Origin: Acinetobacter sp. WCHAc010034
GTDB taxonomy: Bacteria > Pseudomonadota > Gammaproteobacteria > Pseudomonadales > Moraxellaceae
Reading direction: 5' to 3'
NCBI RefSeq assembly: GCF_001696615.3
Contig: NZ_CP032279.1
Location: 1,736,001-1,800,000 of the forward strand
Length of the DNA: 64,000 nucleotides
This document shows, piece after piece, positions 53,733-63,354 of this stretch; the stretch's first letter is position 1; each line of letters begins with the position of its first letter. The notes beneath the pieces were generated by a model, which worked only from the letters and a program-made list of their open reading frames with translations, did no database searches and was not told the DNA's origin. The position numbers and the translations under genes were made by a program.

Positions 53733-54308
53733 TTAAAACAGGTAATGCTGCGCCAGGGCGCTCACGCCGATCAGCAGAAACACCGCCGCGCCAATTTTAT
53801 GAATCAGGGCAATCGGCAGCTTGTGCGCCAGCTTATTGCCGGCAAAAACCGCCGGCGCATTGGCGATCATCATGCCCAGCGTCGTTCCCGCCATGACCCA
53901 GAATAGGCTGTCAAAGCGGGCGGCCAGCGCAACGGTGGCAATCTGGGTTTTATCGCCGATTTCAGCCAAAAAGAATAAAACGAAAGTGGCGCCGAATACC
54001 CCGTATTTCTGCCATTTATTGATGCTGTCTGTTTCATCGCCCAGCTCATCCGGAATCAGCATCCAGGCCGCCATCGCGATAAAGCCCAGCGCCAAAACCC
54101 AAAGCAGCACTATTTCAGGCACAACGGTTGTAACCCATTGGCCCAGCGCGGCGGAAACGCCGTGATTGATGATGGTGGCAAGCAGAATGGCGATGAGGAT
54201 CGGAACAGGCTTGCGGAAGCGCGCAGCCAGCAGCAGGGCAAGAAGCTGGGTTTTATCGCCCATTTCGGCTAGAGCTACAATTCCAGTAGAGAGCAGGAAT
54301 TCATACAT
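53733..54308 (-). CDS. TMEM165/GDT1 (UPF0016) family manganese exporter
   Basis: 191 aa membrane protein with six helices in two inverted repeats. Each repeat carries the family motif E-x-G-D-K-T: ALAEMGDKTQLLALLLAARF and FLAEIGDKTQIATVALAARF. Bacterial members export Mn2+. A yybP-ykoY manganese riboswitch lies directly upstream, which supports manganese as substrate and suggests induction by excess Mn. Confidence 0.93.
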   Translation of the reverse strand: MYEFLLSTGIVALAEMGDKTQLLALLLAARFRKPVPILIAILLATIINHGVSAALGQWVTTVVPEIVLLWVLALGFIAMAAWMLIPDELGDETDSINKWQKYGVFGATFVLFFLAEIGDKTQIATVALAARFDSLFWVMAGTTLGMMIANAPAVFAGNKLAHKLPIALIHKIGAAVFLLIGVSALAQHYLF

Positions 54309-54374
54309 GATGTCTTTCTCTGGCCAGCAATTACAAATACCAATGACTCACCCCTCCTGCCAGCCAAATCTGCA

Positions 54375-54522
54375 GAGCGGTAAATCAAAGGTCTTGCCAA
54401 CAAAAGAAAGCTTCAGAAAAGCTCATTTGGTTCTTTGCTATGATGGCCATGCCCGTTTTAGGGCAAATATGTTGACCATCACCTTTTTACGCAGCGTAAA
54501 AAGCGGCTACTCCCCAATGAAG
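54375..54522 (-). promoter_or_regulatory. yybP-ykoY manganese riboswitch
   Basis: On the minus strand the hallmark TTGGGGAGTAGC (GGGGAGTA at 54515-54508) is followed by a TTTTTACGC/GCGTAAAAA hairpin, then GTCAACATA, and closes with GGCAAGACCTTTG (54395-54386). These are the conserved Mn-binding segments of the class. It lies about 70-200 bases before the Mn exporter start. Exact ends are approximate. Confidence 0.88.
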
Positions 54523-54612
54523 TCCGGATATTTTAAAGCCGCGGCTTCAAGAAAGCAAACAGAATTCAGCGCGCTGGCAGCCTCCTCCGGCAATGCATAA
54601 GCCCTGCACCAA

Positions 54613-54639
54613 TAAAAAAAACCCTGCCGGAGCAGGGTT
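54613..54639 (-). terminator. Terminator of aceEF
   Basis: AACCCTGC/GCAGGGTT stem with CGGA loop and a long U run on the minus strand. Confidence 0.93.
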
Positions 54640-54666
54640 GATTGCATTGCAAGATTCAGGCAGCCA

Positions 54667-56619
54667 TTAGAGCAGCAGCGAACGGATATCCTGCAGCAGC
54701 TTGGTCAGCTTATTGGTAAAACGCGCAGCATCCGCACCGTTAATCACCCGGTGGTCGTATGACAGGGACAGCGGAAGCATCAGCTTCGGATCAAAGCCCT
54801 GGCCATTCCACACCGGCTGCATCGCTGCCGGAGAAATGCCCAGAATTGCGACTTGCGGCCAGTTGACCAGCGGCGTAAACGCTGTGCCGCCAATTGCGCC
54901 CAGGCTGGAAATAGTGAAATTCGCGCCCTGCAGGTCTTTCGGCGAAAGCTTCTTGTCGCGCGCTTTTTGACCCAGCACGCCCAGCTCCACCGCAATCTGC
55001 TTAATGGTTTTCTGGTCAGGGTTGCGCAGCACCGGAACCGTCAGGCCATCCGGCGTCGCCACCGCAATGCCCATATGGATTTCATTGCGCAGCAGCACCG
55101 ACTTGCCGTCATCAGCCAAGTGGCCGGCAAACTCGCGCTCTTCTTTCAGCAAGTGCGCAACGGCTTTGATGATGAACGCCATAATGGTCAGGCTGACGCC
55201 GTCCTTCTTAAAGCCGCCCTTCAGGTCATTGCGCCATGCTTCAAGCTCAGTGATGTCCGCCAAATCAAACTGGGTAACCTGCGGAATGAAGTTGTTGAGC
55301 GACAGCTGCGGAATGGACACCTGCTGCAGGCGCGTGAGAACCTTCTCTTCCACACCGCCGAATGCAGTGAAGTCCGGAAGCTTCGGCAAGCCTGAAGCCT
55401 GCGCAGCCGCCTGAGCTGCAGGCGCGGCCTGTGGCGCAGTCAAGCGCGTTTTCACATAGGCAAAGATGTCTTCTTTCATTAAGCGCGCATGCGGGCCTGA
55501 AGCTTTGACTTCAGCCAGGACCACGCCTAATTCACGCGCCAGCTTGCGCACTGCAGGGCCGGCATAGACTTTGGCATTGGCTTCATTCTGCGCTTTGCTC
55601 AGCTTGTCTGCGCCTTGAACTGCCGGCGCCGCCTGCACAGCAGATGCTGCTTGAGCCGGCGCAGCTTTAGCAGCAGGAGCCGCATCCGCTTTCGCCGCTG
55701 CAGGCGCTGGTGCGGCCTGGCCTTCGGCTTCAATGGTCACTAAAGCCACACCTTCGGATACATTTTGTCCCAATGCAACATGAATGGCTTTAATCACCCC
55801 GGCTGCTGAACTTGGCACTTCAACCGTCGCCTTGTCTGATTCAACTACAATGATGCTCTGGTCTTTTTCAACCTTGTCGCCCACTTGCACCAGAATTTCA
55901 GCCACGGCAGCCTTGTCTACGCCCAAGTCAGGCACGGCAATTTCAATTGCGCCGGCCTGCACAGGAGCAGCTGCCTGCGCGGCGGCTGCAGGTTTTTCCG
56001 CTGCCGGAGCTGCCGGCGCCGCGGCCGCTTCAGCTTTTGGCGCAGCTGCTGATCCGGCAGTTTTCACCTTCAGGATCACCACGCCTTCCTTCACGGTGTC
56101 GCCTGCTTTAATTTCGATGGCTTCAACTGTGCCTGAAATCGTGCTTGGCACTTCTACCGTCGCTTTGTCTGATTCAACCACCACGATGCTTTGATCAACG
56201 TCAATTTCATCGCCCACCTGAACCAGAATTTCGCCCACGGTGGCTTTTTCCACGCCAATGTCAGGCACCTGCACTTCAACTACCGCTGAAGCTGCGGCAG
56301 GCGCTGCCTGCGGAGCTTCTGCTTTGGCTGCAGCAGCAGGAACCGCTGCCGGCTGCGCCGCAGCGGCTGGGGCCGGCGCAGGCTCAGCCTGGCCTGCAGC
56401 TTCCAGCTCAATCAGCACTGCGCCTTCAGCAACGCTGTCGCCCAGGCTGACCAGAATGCTTTTGACCACGCCGGCTGCCGTGCTCGGCACTTCAACCGAA
56501 GCTTTGTCGGATTCGAGCAGCACAATGCTGTCATCCACCGCAATGCTGTCGCCGACTTTCACCAGAATTTCCGCAACTGTCGCCTTGTCTACGCCAATAT
56601 CAGGAGTCGTAATTTGCAT
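54667..56619 (-). CDS. aceF: Pyruvate dehydrogenase E2, dihydrolipoamide acetyltransferase
   Basis: 650 aa core of the pyruvate dehydrogenase complex. Three N-terminal lipoyl domains each carry the lipoylated Lys in ESDKA(S/T)VEVPS (first at Lys39), separated by Ala/Pro-rich linkers. An E3-binding domain (AGPAVRKLARELGV...HARLMKEDI) precedes the catalytic domain, which ends LSLSYDHRVINGADAARF with the active-site His. It starts two bases after the aceE stop. Confidence 0.97.
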   Translation of the reverse strand: MQITTPDIGVDKATVAEILVKVGDSIAVDDSIVLLESDKASVEVPSTAAGVVKSILVSLGDSVAEGAVLIELEAAGQAEPAPAPAAAAQPAAVPAAAAKAEAPQAAPAAASAVVEVQVPDIGVEKATVGEILVQVGDEIDVDQSIVVVESDKATVEVPSTISGTVEAIEIKAGDTVKEGVVILKVKTAGSAAAPKAEAAAAPAAPAAEKPAAAAQAAAPVQAGAIEIAVPDLGVDKAAVAEILVQVGDKVEKDQSIIVVESDKATVEVPSSAAGVIKAIHVALGQNVSEGVALVTIEAEGQAAPAPAAAKADAAPAAKAAPAQAASAVQAAPAVQGADKLSKAQNEANAKVYAGPAVRKLARELGVVLAEVKASGPHARLMKEDIFAYVKTRLTAPQAAPAAQAAAQASGLPKLPDFTAFGGVEEKVLTRLQQVSIPQLSLNNFIPQVTQFDLADITELEAWRNDLKGGFKKDGVSLTIMAFIIKAVAHLLKEEREFAGHLADDGKSVLLRNEIHMGIAVATPDGLTVPVLRNPDQKTIKQIAVELGVLGQKARDKKLSPKDLQGANFTISSLGAIGGTAFTPLVNWPQVAILGISPAAMQPVWNGQGFDPKLMLPLSLSYDHRVINGADAARFTNKLTKLLQDIRSLLL

Positions 56620-56621
56620 GA

Positions 56622-59324
56622 TTAGTTCTCCTCTTTGTAGTCAGCAACTGGGTGCAGTTCAGGCGTCGCCTGCGGCGCCCAGGCCACTGGACGGTCTGTA
56701 TCCAGCTCAAAGCTTGAAATCGCGTCTTTCACCAGGCGCGCATCCACTTCGCCTTCATCCGCCAGCTTTTTCAGCGTCGCAACCACAATGTGGGCAGCGT
56801 CTACGCCAAAGTAGCTGCGCAGGTTGGCGCGCGTGTCTGAACGGCCATAGCCGTCGGTGCCTAATGCCACAAACGGGCGGCTGTCCGGCAGGTAAGCGCG
56901 GATCTGCTCGCTGTAAGCGCGCATATGGTCGGTTGCCGAAACCACAATGCCGTCGGTGCCGCGGAGCTGCTGCGATACCCATGATTCTTTGGCAGCCTCA
57001 CCCATTGGATGCAGGCGGTTGTATTCTTCGCAAGCCATGCCGTCACGCGCCAGTTCATTGAAGCTGGTCACGCTGTAGACATTGGAATGGATCTGGTATT
57101 CATCGCGCAGGATTTTCGCAGCTTTGATCACTTCGCGCAGAATCACGCCTGAACCCAGCAGCTGCACAGTGGCTTTTTCGTCCTGCTGAAGCAGGTACAT
57201 GCCGCGCTTGATGCCTTCTTCCGCGCCCTGCGGCATTTCAGGATGCTCATAGTTTTCGTTCATTACGGTTAAGTAATAGAACACGCGCTCCTGATTGACA
57301 TACATGCGCTGCAGGCCATCATGCACAATCACCGCCAGCTCATAGCCGAAACACGGATCATAGGACACGCAGTTTGGAATGGTGTTGGCTAAAATGTGCG
57401 AGTGGCCGTCCTGATGCTGCAGGCCTTCGCCATTCAGCGTGGTGCGGCCTGCGGTCGCGCCCAGCAGGAAGCCCTGCGCCTGCGCATCGCCGGCAGCCCA
57501 TGCAATATCGCCAATGCGCTGGAAACCGAACATGGAGTAGTACATGTACATCGGAATCATCGGCAGGTTATTGGTTGAATAGCTGGTGGCCAAGGCAGCC
57601 CATGCGCTCATTGCGCCGGCTTCGTTGATGCCTTCCTGAAGCATGTGGCCGTCTTTGGCTTCACGGTAATGCATCAGCTGTTCCTGGTCTTCAGGGGTAT
57701 ATTTCTGGCCGTGAGCAGCATAAATGCCCAGCTGGCGGAACATCCCTTCCAGGCCGAAAGTGCGCGCTTCATCCGGCACAATCGGCACCACGCGGTCTTT
57801 AATGGCTTTTTCTTTCAGCAATGCTGAGATTAAGCGCACCATCACCATGGTGGTGGACTGCTCTTTGCCGCCCGAACCTTTCAGCACGGCGTCAAATACA
57901 GACAATTCAGGAATCGCCAGAATTTCGCTTTCCTTGCGGCGCGCAGGCAGGTAGCCGCCCAGCGCTTCACGGCGCGCTTTCATATACTTCAGTTCAGGCG
58001 AGTTTTCGCTTGGACGGTAGAATGGAACTTCTTCCAGCTGGTCATTGGTAAATGGCAGATTGAAGCGGTCACGCACATATTTTAAAGAATCAATATGCAT
58101 CTTTTTGATTTGGTGCGTTTTGTTGACTGCTTCAATTTCTTCAGACAGGCCGTAGCCTTTCACCGTTTTCGCCAGGATCACCGTCGGCTGGCCTTTGGCC
58201 TTCATCGCTTCCGCATAGGCAGCAAAGACTTTGTACGGGTCGTGGCCGCCACGGTTAAGGTTGTCGATGTCTTCATCGCTTAAATCTTTCACAAGTTCCG
58301 CAGCTTCCGGATACTTGCCGAAGAATTTCTCGCGCGTGTATGCGCCGCCTTTAACCTGGTAGCGCTGGTAATCACCGTCTACCGCTTCTTCCATCACCGC
58401 TTTCAAAGCGCCGGTGCTGTCTTTGGCCAATAATGGATCCCAGTGGCGGCCCCAGACCACTTTAATCACGCGCCAGCCTGCGCCGCGGAATAAGGATTCA
58501 AGTTCCTGAATAATCTTGCCGTTGCCGCGCACCGGACCATCCAGGCGCTGCAGGTTGCAGTTCACCACCCAGATCAGGTTGTCGAGCTTTTCACGGCCCG
58601 CCAGCGAGATTGCGCCGGTGCTTTCCGGCTCATCCATTTCGCCATCGCCCAGATAAGCCCAGACTTTGCGGTCTTCTTCTTTAATCAAGCCGCGGTTCAT
58701 CAGGTACTTCTGAATGTGCGCCTGGTAAATCGACATGATTGGCCCTAAGCCCATCGATACCGTCGGGAACTGCCAGTAGTCCGGCATCAAATACGGATGC
58801 GGGTAGCTCGGCAGGCCTTTGCCGCCGACTTCGCGGCGGAAGTTGTTGAGGTGGTCTTCCGTCAGGCGGCCTTCCAGGAATGAGCGCGCGTAAATGCCCG
58901 GCGCGCAGTGGCCCTGGTAATAAATCATGTCGCCGCCGAAGCTGTCGCTGTTGGCGCGGAAGAAGTGGTTGAAGCCAACATCATATAATGTTGCGGAAGA
59001 CGCGAAGCTGGCCAAGTGGCCGCCTAAGTCATCGCCGGTTTTGTTCGCGCGCAGCACCATCGCCAGCGCATTCCAGCGGATTAAAGCGCGGATGCGGCGC
59101 TCCATATCCTGATCGCCGGGCATAGCCGGAGTTTCTTCAACGGAAATTGTATTGAGGTAAGGAGTATTTAGACGCTGAATAGGAACATGCTTAGCAATTG
59201 CGCGCTGATACAGCTTTTCAAGAAGGAAGGCTGCCCGCTCCGTTCCCATATGCTGTAAGACTGAATCAAATGCTTCTTGCCATTCTTGGGTTTCCTGCGC
59301 ATCTGTATCGCCATAGAACGCCAT
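56622..59324 (-). CDS. aceE: Pyruvate dehydrogenase E1 component
   Basis: Homodimeric thiamine-diphosphate E1 of 900 aa that decarboxylates pyruvate and transfers the acetyl group to lipoyl-E2. The TPP motif runs from GDGEMDEPESTG to NCNLQRLDG. The N-terminus QEWQEAFDSVL is the E2-contact region. A good AGGATAGG site precedes the ATG. No pdhR or lpd gene is adjacent in this window. Confidence 0.98.
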   Translation of the reverse strand: MAFYGDTDAQETQEWQEAFDSVLQHMGTERAAFLLEKLYQRAIAKHVPIQRLNTPYLNTISVEETPAMPGDQDMERRIRALIRWNALAMVLRANKTGDDLGGHLASFASSATLYDVGFNHFFRANSDSFGGDMIYYQGHCAPGIYARSFLEGRLTEDHLNNFRREVGGKGLPSYPHPYLMPDYWQFPTVSMGLGPIMSIYQAHIQKYLMNRGLIKEEDRKVWAYLGDGEMDEPESTGAISLAGREKLDNLIWVVNCNLQRLDGPVRGNGKIIQELESLFRGAGWRVIKVVWGRHWDPLLAKDSTGALKAVMEEAVDGDYQRYQVKGGAYTREKFFGKYPEAAELVKDLSDEDIDNLNRGGHDPYKVFAAYAEAMKAKGQPTVILAKTVKGYGLSEEIEAVNKTHQIKKMHIDSLKYVRDRFNLPFTNDQLEEVPFYRPSENSPELKYMKARREALGGYLPARRKESEILAIPELSVFDAVLKGSGGKEQSTTMVMVRLISALLKEKAIKDRVVPIVPDEARTFGLEGMFRQLGIYAAHGQKYTPEDQEQLMHYREAKDGHMLQEGINEAGAMSAWAALATSYSTNNLPMIPMYMYYSMFGFQRIGDIAWAAGDAQAQGFLLGATAGRTTLNGEGLQHQDGHSHILANTIPNCVSYDPCFGYELAVIVHDGLQRMYVNQERVFYYLTVMNENYEHPEMPQGAEEGIKRGMYLLQQDEKATVQLLGSGVILREVIKAAKILRDEYQIHSNVYSVTSFNELARDGMACEEYNRLHPMGEAAKESWVSQQLRGTDGIVVSATDHMRAYSEQIRAYLPDSRPFVALGTDGYGRSDTRANLRSYFGVDAAHIVVATLKKLADEGEVDARLVKDAISSFELDTDRPVAWAPQATPELHPVADYKEEN

Positions 59325-59640
59325 ATTTCACCTATCCTGTGTGCCTAATTTTATACCCCTATATGTACCATATTTTCATATAGCCCAGTTATGGCTACAG
59401 ATGAATACGACAATGGACTAATATTTAGTAAATAAATACTTATTGACTTTTTATTACACAAAGCTGCAAAACAAAGCCAATACAGGGCAAATCTGCATCA
59501 AAAATTATGCGCTAAAGTGATAATGTGAAAAATGAAGCGCTGAAATGCGGAACGCCGCTGCAGGAGTCCAGCTCAGGCAGCGGCGTTTCGGCAAAGCGGC
59601 TTTATGGCGCTTTCAGCATGGCTGCGGCGCAGCCGGCAGC
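59325..59640. other. aceE promoter region
   Basis: AT-rich, with no gene. A perfect 7-bp inverted repeat CTATATG-N11-CATATAG (59359-59365 and 59377-59383) lies 35 to 59 bases before aceE and could be an operator. A clear terminator for the M23 peptidase gene was not found. Confidence 0.5.
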
Positions 59641-60330
59641 TTAAGGCAGCATCGCCAGATAAGGCGACGGATTCTTGCGCTGGCCGTCTTTGACTACTTC
59701 ATAGTGCAAATGCGGGCCGGTGCAGCGGCCGGTGCAGCCGACATTGGCAATCTGCTCACCGGCTTCCACACGGTCGCCGACACGCGCAATCAGGCGCGAA
59801 GCATGCGCATAGCGGGTTAAATAGCCGTTGCCGTGGTTGATTTCAACATATTGGCCATAGCCGGTGCCCCAGCCCGATTTGGTCACAATGCCTGGGCCGG
59901 TTGCATAAATCGGCGTGCCGCTTGGCGCGGACATATCTAGGCCGGAGTGGTTTTCAGCGCGGCCGCCCATGACGCGGCCGCCGTAATTGGAGCTGATGCG
60001 CTTCAAATCCGGAAGCGGATGCGCCACCAGCCAGGAATACGGATTGCCTGAAGAAGCGGTATATGATTTTGAGCGGCTTGAACCGTATTTTTTAGCGAGG
60101 GACGCGTTGTTCAGTTCAACGGTCTTTTCACGCAATTGCACGTTCAGCTTAGTTTCGGCAGGAATGTCCATATCGCCGGATTCGGAATAGGCGCCCTGCG
60201 CCAAAGTGCGGGTCAGCTGTTCAATGCGGTCGCTGGAACCGTCCTGATTCAGCTCGACCAGGTCCGCGAATGCAACTGACGCAGCAGAAGCGGAAAATGA
60301 AAATGCCAGTAAAATACGGCGCAAATGCAT
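59641..60330 (-). CDS. M23 (LytM-type) peptidase
   Basis: 229 aa from the ATG at 60330, which has GAGG seven bases upstream. A signal peptide covers about residues 1-22 (ends SVAFADL). The C-terminal LytM domain has the zinc ligands HSGLDMSAPSGTPIYA and GPHLHYEVV, so it is probably an active peptidoglycan endopeptidase. A conserved CTGRCTG pair precedes the second motif. It is divergent from dciA. Confidence 0.93.
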   Translation of the reverse strand: MHLRRILLAFSFSASAASVAFADLVELNQDGSSDRIEQLTRTLAQGAYSESGDMDIPAETKLNVQLREKTVELNNASLAKKYGSSRSKSYTASSGNPYSWLVAHPLPDLKRISSNYGGRVMGGRAENHSGLDMSAPSGTPIYATGPGIVTKSGWGTGYGQYVEINHGNGYLTRYAHASRLIARVGDRVEAGEQIANVGCTGRCTGPHLHYEVVKDGQRKNPSPYLAMLP

Positions 60331-60439
60331 AAAAAACCTCACTAAAACTGTTCTTAATCGAGTTCCTTGAGTGATCTCTTCCTTGATATCCACTGAAAGA
60401 AGCGCATAAGATTAAGACATAAACATGAAGGAAATATGT

Positions 60440-60880
60440 ATGTCTGAACCCGTCAATGTCTTTCAGCAAACAAGAAAACACATAAAAACAGGAAACTTTT
60501 CGTTTCTCTCTGCGCAAGTCGCTGCCTGGCAGAAACTTGCGAAACTCGTCCAACCCTTATTGCCCCAGCCGGAGCAATGGCAAGTTGTTTGTTATCAAAA
60601 TGGCGTGCTGATGCTGACTGGAGAAAATCAAGCGCTGGTCAGCCAGCTGGCTTATCTTCAAAAGCACTATATTGCTCAGCTATCACAAATACATGAATTG
60701 AAAGAATTAAACAAGATACAAGTGCGCTTAAGAGTTCCTTCTCAAACACCGCTGCCCCTTGAAAAAACTTCAAGACCGCTCAGTCCGGAAACGCAGGATC
60801 TGCTGCGCAATGCTGCTGACTTTGTGAGCGACCCTAAGCTTAGCCAAGCCATGCTGCGTTTGGCAAGCAATAAAAAGTAA
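60440..60880 (+). CDS. dciA: DciA-type protein (DUF721), likely replicative helicase operator
   Basis: 146 aa. The start is the ATG at 60440 with AAGGA seven bases upstream. The DUF721 domain covers about residues 10-100 (AQVAAWQKLAKLVQPLLP, VLMLTGENQALVSQLAYLQ), followed by a flexible tail. DUF721 proteins are the ancestral loaders of the replicative helicase in bacteria without DnaC. The place beside lpxC and ftsZ is usual in gammaproteobacteria. Assignment rests on family and context. Confidence 0.82.
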   Translation: MSEPVNVFQQTRKHIKTGNFSFLSAQVAAWQKLAKLVQPLLPQPEQWQVVCYQNGVLMLTGENQALVSQLAYLQKHYIAQLSQIHELKELNKIQVRLRVPSQTPLPLEKTSRPLSPETQDLLRNAADFVSDPKLSQAMLRLASNKK

Positions 60881-60942
60881 CCGCCGGCCAATTCCGCCTT
60901 TCTTCCTCCGGTTTTTCTGTGACCGGATTATCAGTTTATTTT

Positions 60943-60955
60943 GTTATATTATAAC
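60943..60955. promoter_or_regulatory. Orphan Zur-type palindrome between dciA and lpxC
   Basis: Perfect 13-bp palindrome GTTATA-T-TATAAC, differing only in the central base from the znuA/zur site. It lies between two convergent stops with no annotated start nearby. On the minus strand it contains TATAAT. Confidence 0.5.
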
Positions 60956-60977
60956 GCAATATTTAAAAGACAATGAC

Positions 60978-61880
60978 TTATGTCACGCTCACATAGGAAA
61001 TCGGGCATGAATCAATGTCATCAAATGTTACAATTTCATAGCTGCTTGGATCTTTTTTAACATTGCGCAGCAGCTGGTTATTCAAAGCGTGCCCGGACTT
61101 GTAGGCGTCATATTTGGCGATAATCTGATGGCCCAGCAGGTACAGGTCGCCGACAGCATCTAAAATTTTATGGCGCACGAACTCATCGGCAAAGCGCAGC
61201 CCTTCCTCATTGACCACGCCGGTATCATCCAACCCCACCGCGTTGTCCAGGCTGGCGCCCAGCGCCAGGTTATTCGACTTCAGGTAATCCAGGTCTTTCA
61301 TAAAGCCGAAGGTGCGGGCTTCGCTGACTTCATAGACAAAGGTTTCGGTTGAAAAGTCGATGGAAGCGGACTGGTCTTCCTTTTTAAATGCCGGATGGTC
61401 AAAATCGATGGTGAAATTCAGCTGAAAGCCTTCATGCGGGCTGAATACCGCTTTTTTGTCATCAATCAGCGCTTCGACCGGCTTGAGAATCTTGATGAAT
61501 TTTTTCGGCGCATCCTGCTCCGCCAGGCCACCCTGCATCAGCAGGTAAATAAACGGGCCGGCGCTGCCGTCCATAATCGGCACTTCTGATGCCGACACTT
61601 CGATAATCAGGTTATCAATGCCCAAGCCGGCGATGGCGCTCATGATGTGCTCAATGGTGCCGACTTTGGCATTTTCCTGCACCAGATTGGAGCACATGAA
61701 GGCTTCCTGAATCAGCATGGCATCCGCCGGAATGTCAATCTGCGGCTCCAAATCGATGCGCCGAAACACAATTCCCCCGTCTGCATGATGCGGCACAAAG
61801 TTGATCATGACTTTTTGCCCACTGTGAAGGCCGATTCCACTCGCTTTCACGACGCGCTGCAGGGTACGCTGTTTCAACAT
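60978..61880 (-). CDS. lpxC: UDP-3-O-acyl-N-acetylglucosamine deacetylase
   Basis: Zinc deacetylase for the committed step of lipid A synthesis, 300 aa. Zinc-site His residues lie in [17 protein letters not shown] and in the [17 protein letters not shown] stretch. The N-terminus [20 protein letters not shown] is the family signature. It follows ftsZ, as in many gammaproteobacteria, but a terminator separates them. Confidence 0.97.
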   Translation of the reverse strand: MLKQRTLQRVVKASGIGLHSGQKVMINFVPHHADGGIVFRRIDLEPQIDIPADAMLIQEAFMCSNLVQENAKVGTIEHIMSAIAGLGIDNLIIEVSASEVPIMDGSAGPFIYLLMQGGLAEQDAPKKFIKILKPVEALIDDKKAVFSPHEGFQLNFTIDFDHPAFKKEDQSASIDFSTETFVYEVSEARTFGFMKDLDYLKSNNLALGASLDNAVGLDDTGVVNEEGLRFADEFVRHKILDAVGDLYLLGHQIIAKYDAYKSGHALNNQLLRNVKKDPSSYEIVTFDDIDSCPISYVSVT

Positions 61881-61944
61881 GCTCTTTCATTCATCAGTAG
61901 ATAAAACCGCTATACGTTAGCATATTTAGCCATTGATAAAAAAC

Positions 61945-61968
61945 AAAAAAGGCAGCATTGCTGCTGCC
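61945..61968 (-). terminator. Terminator of ftsZ
   Basis: GGCAGCA/TGCTGCC stem with TTGC loop, followed by six U on the minus strand. Confidence 0.92.
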
Positions 61969-62006
61969 TTTTCAGTTTTTTTCATTGAAAATCAATGCAT
62001 TTACGC

Positions 62007-63194
62007 TTACTTGCGCTGCTGGTTTTTCAAATAATCCTGAATGCTCATTGGCGTTGGGCGCGGGCTTGAAACCGACGGCGAGGCGCTGGCCGCTGCGCCG
62101 TCAGCCTGCTGGCGCTGAATGGCCGGAACATCGTCTTCATCGGCCGCGCTTTGGGCTGCCGACTGCTGGCGCACGGCCTGCACTCCGGAACGCTTCACCG
62201 GCTCCGCAGAATCGGCGGAATTGCGGGTCAAGCCTGTGGCAATCACGGTAACGCTGATTTCATCGCGCGCATCCGGATCAAATACCGTGCCGTAGAAGAC
62301 CTGGCCTTCATCCAGGTCAACAATCTGGTTGACCACATCGGTGATTTCTTCAATTTCACCAAAAGTCACGTCATCGCCGCCGGTTACGTTAATCAGAATG
62401 CCTTTGGCGTTCATGATGGTCACGTTATCCAGCAATGGGCTGCGGATCGCCTGCTCGGCCGCCTGGCGCGCGCGGGTTTCGCCGCGGCCGCTGCCTGCGC
62501 CCATCATTGCATAGCCGCGCGTGCTCATTGCGGTTTTCAAATCGGCAAAGTCAAGGTTGATGTGGCCCGGGCGCACCACCAGGTCAAAGATGCTGCGCAC
62601 CGCGTTCAGCAAAACGTCATCGGCTTTTTTGTAGGCATCCTTCATTGAAATGTCGCGGAACACTTTCAGCAGGCGCTGGTTTGGAATAATGATCAGCGAG
62701 TCAACATGCGCTTCCAGAGCTTCAATGCCTTTTTCAGCGGACTGCTGGCGGCGCTTGCCTTCGAAGTTGAACGGCGTAGTGACGACGCCCACGGTCAAAA
62801 TGCCCATTTCTTTGGCAATTTCAGCAACCACCGGCGCAGCGCCGGTGCCTGTGCCGCCGCCCATGCCGGCAGTGACAAAGACCATGTCCGTGCCTTCAAG
62901 GTGCTGGCGGATCAGCTCGCGGCTTTCTTCAGCTGCGGTCTGGCCCACCTGCGGGTTTGCCCCGGCGCCCAGGCCGCGGGTGCTCTGCTCGCCCAGCTGG
63001 ATCTTGAACTGCGCATTCATGCGGTCCAGCGCCTGCTTGTCGGTATTTGCGCAGACAAACTTCACGCCCTGAATATCTGACTCCAGCATGTGCTGCACAG
63101 CATTGCCGCCGGCGCCGCCTACCCCGAATACAGTGAAACGGGCTTGGCCGTTGCTGTCGTTTTGATCATCTTCTAAAAATTCAAATGAGGCCAT
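62007..63194 (-). CDS. ftsZ: Cell division protein FtsZ
   Basis: Tubulin-like GTPase that forms the division ring, 395 aa. The start is the ATG at 63194 (MASFEFLEDD); the frame runs 12 codons further without homology. GTP-binding motifs: GVGGAGGNAV, the tubulin signature GMGGGTGTGAAP and NQRLL. A disordered linker leads to the C-terminal peptide PMSIQDYLKNQQRK that binds FtsA and ZipA. It is 160 bases after ftsA. Confidence 0.98.
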   Translation of the reverse strand: MASFEFLEDDQNDSNGQARFTVFGVGGAGGNAVQHMLESDIQGVKFVCANTDKQALDRMNAQFKIQLGEQSTRGLGAGANPQVGQTAAEESRELIRQHLEGTDMVFVTAGMGGGTGTGAAPVVAEIAKEMGILTVGVVTTPFNFEGKRRQQSAEKGIEALEAHVDSLIIIPNQRLLKVFRDISMKDAYKKADDVLLNAVRSIFDLVVRPGHINLDFADLKTAMSTRGYAMMGAGSGRGETRARQAAEQAIRSPLLDNVTIMNAKGILINVTGGDDVTFGEIEEITDVVNQIVDLDEGQVFYGTVFDPDARDEISVTVIATGLTRNSADSAEPVKRSGVQAVRQQSAAQSAADEDDVPAIQRQQADGAAASASPSVSSPRPTPMSIQDYLKNQQRK

Positions 63195-63354
63195 GACCTG
63201 TAAAATTCCTAATCCTAAATCGGCAGCCACTTCAGCCCGTATACTGCCTTAATCTTAATAAAAATTGTTTTTCAGGATGCTGTCCAAGCCCGGACTTGTC
63301 AAGTTCAAGCCATGATCCGTACAACTTCCCAACAATATTCCCAAAAACTTCCGC

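Noticed and set aside
54166..54600. 144-aa plus-strand ORF over the Mn riboswitch
   Set aside because: It spans the riboswitch and the start of the exporter gene on the opposite strand; no coding character.
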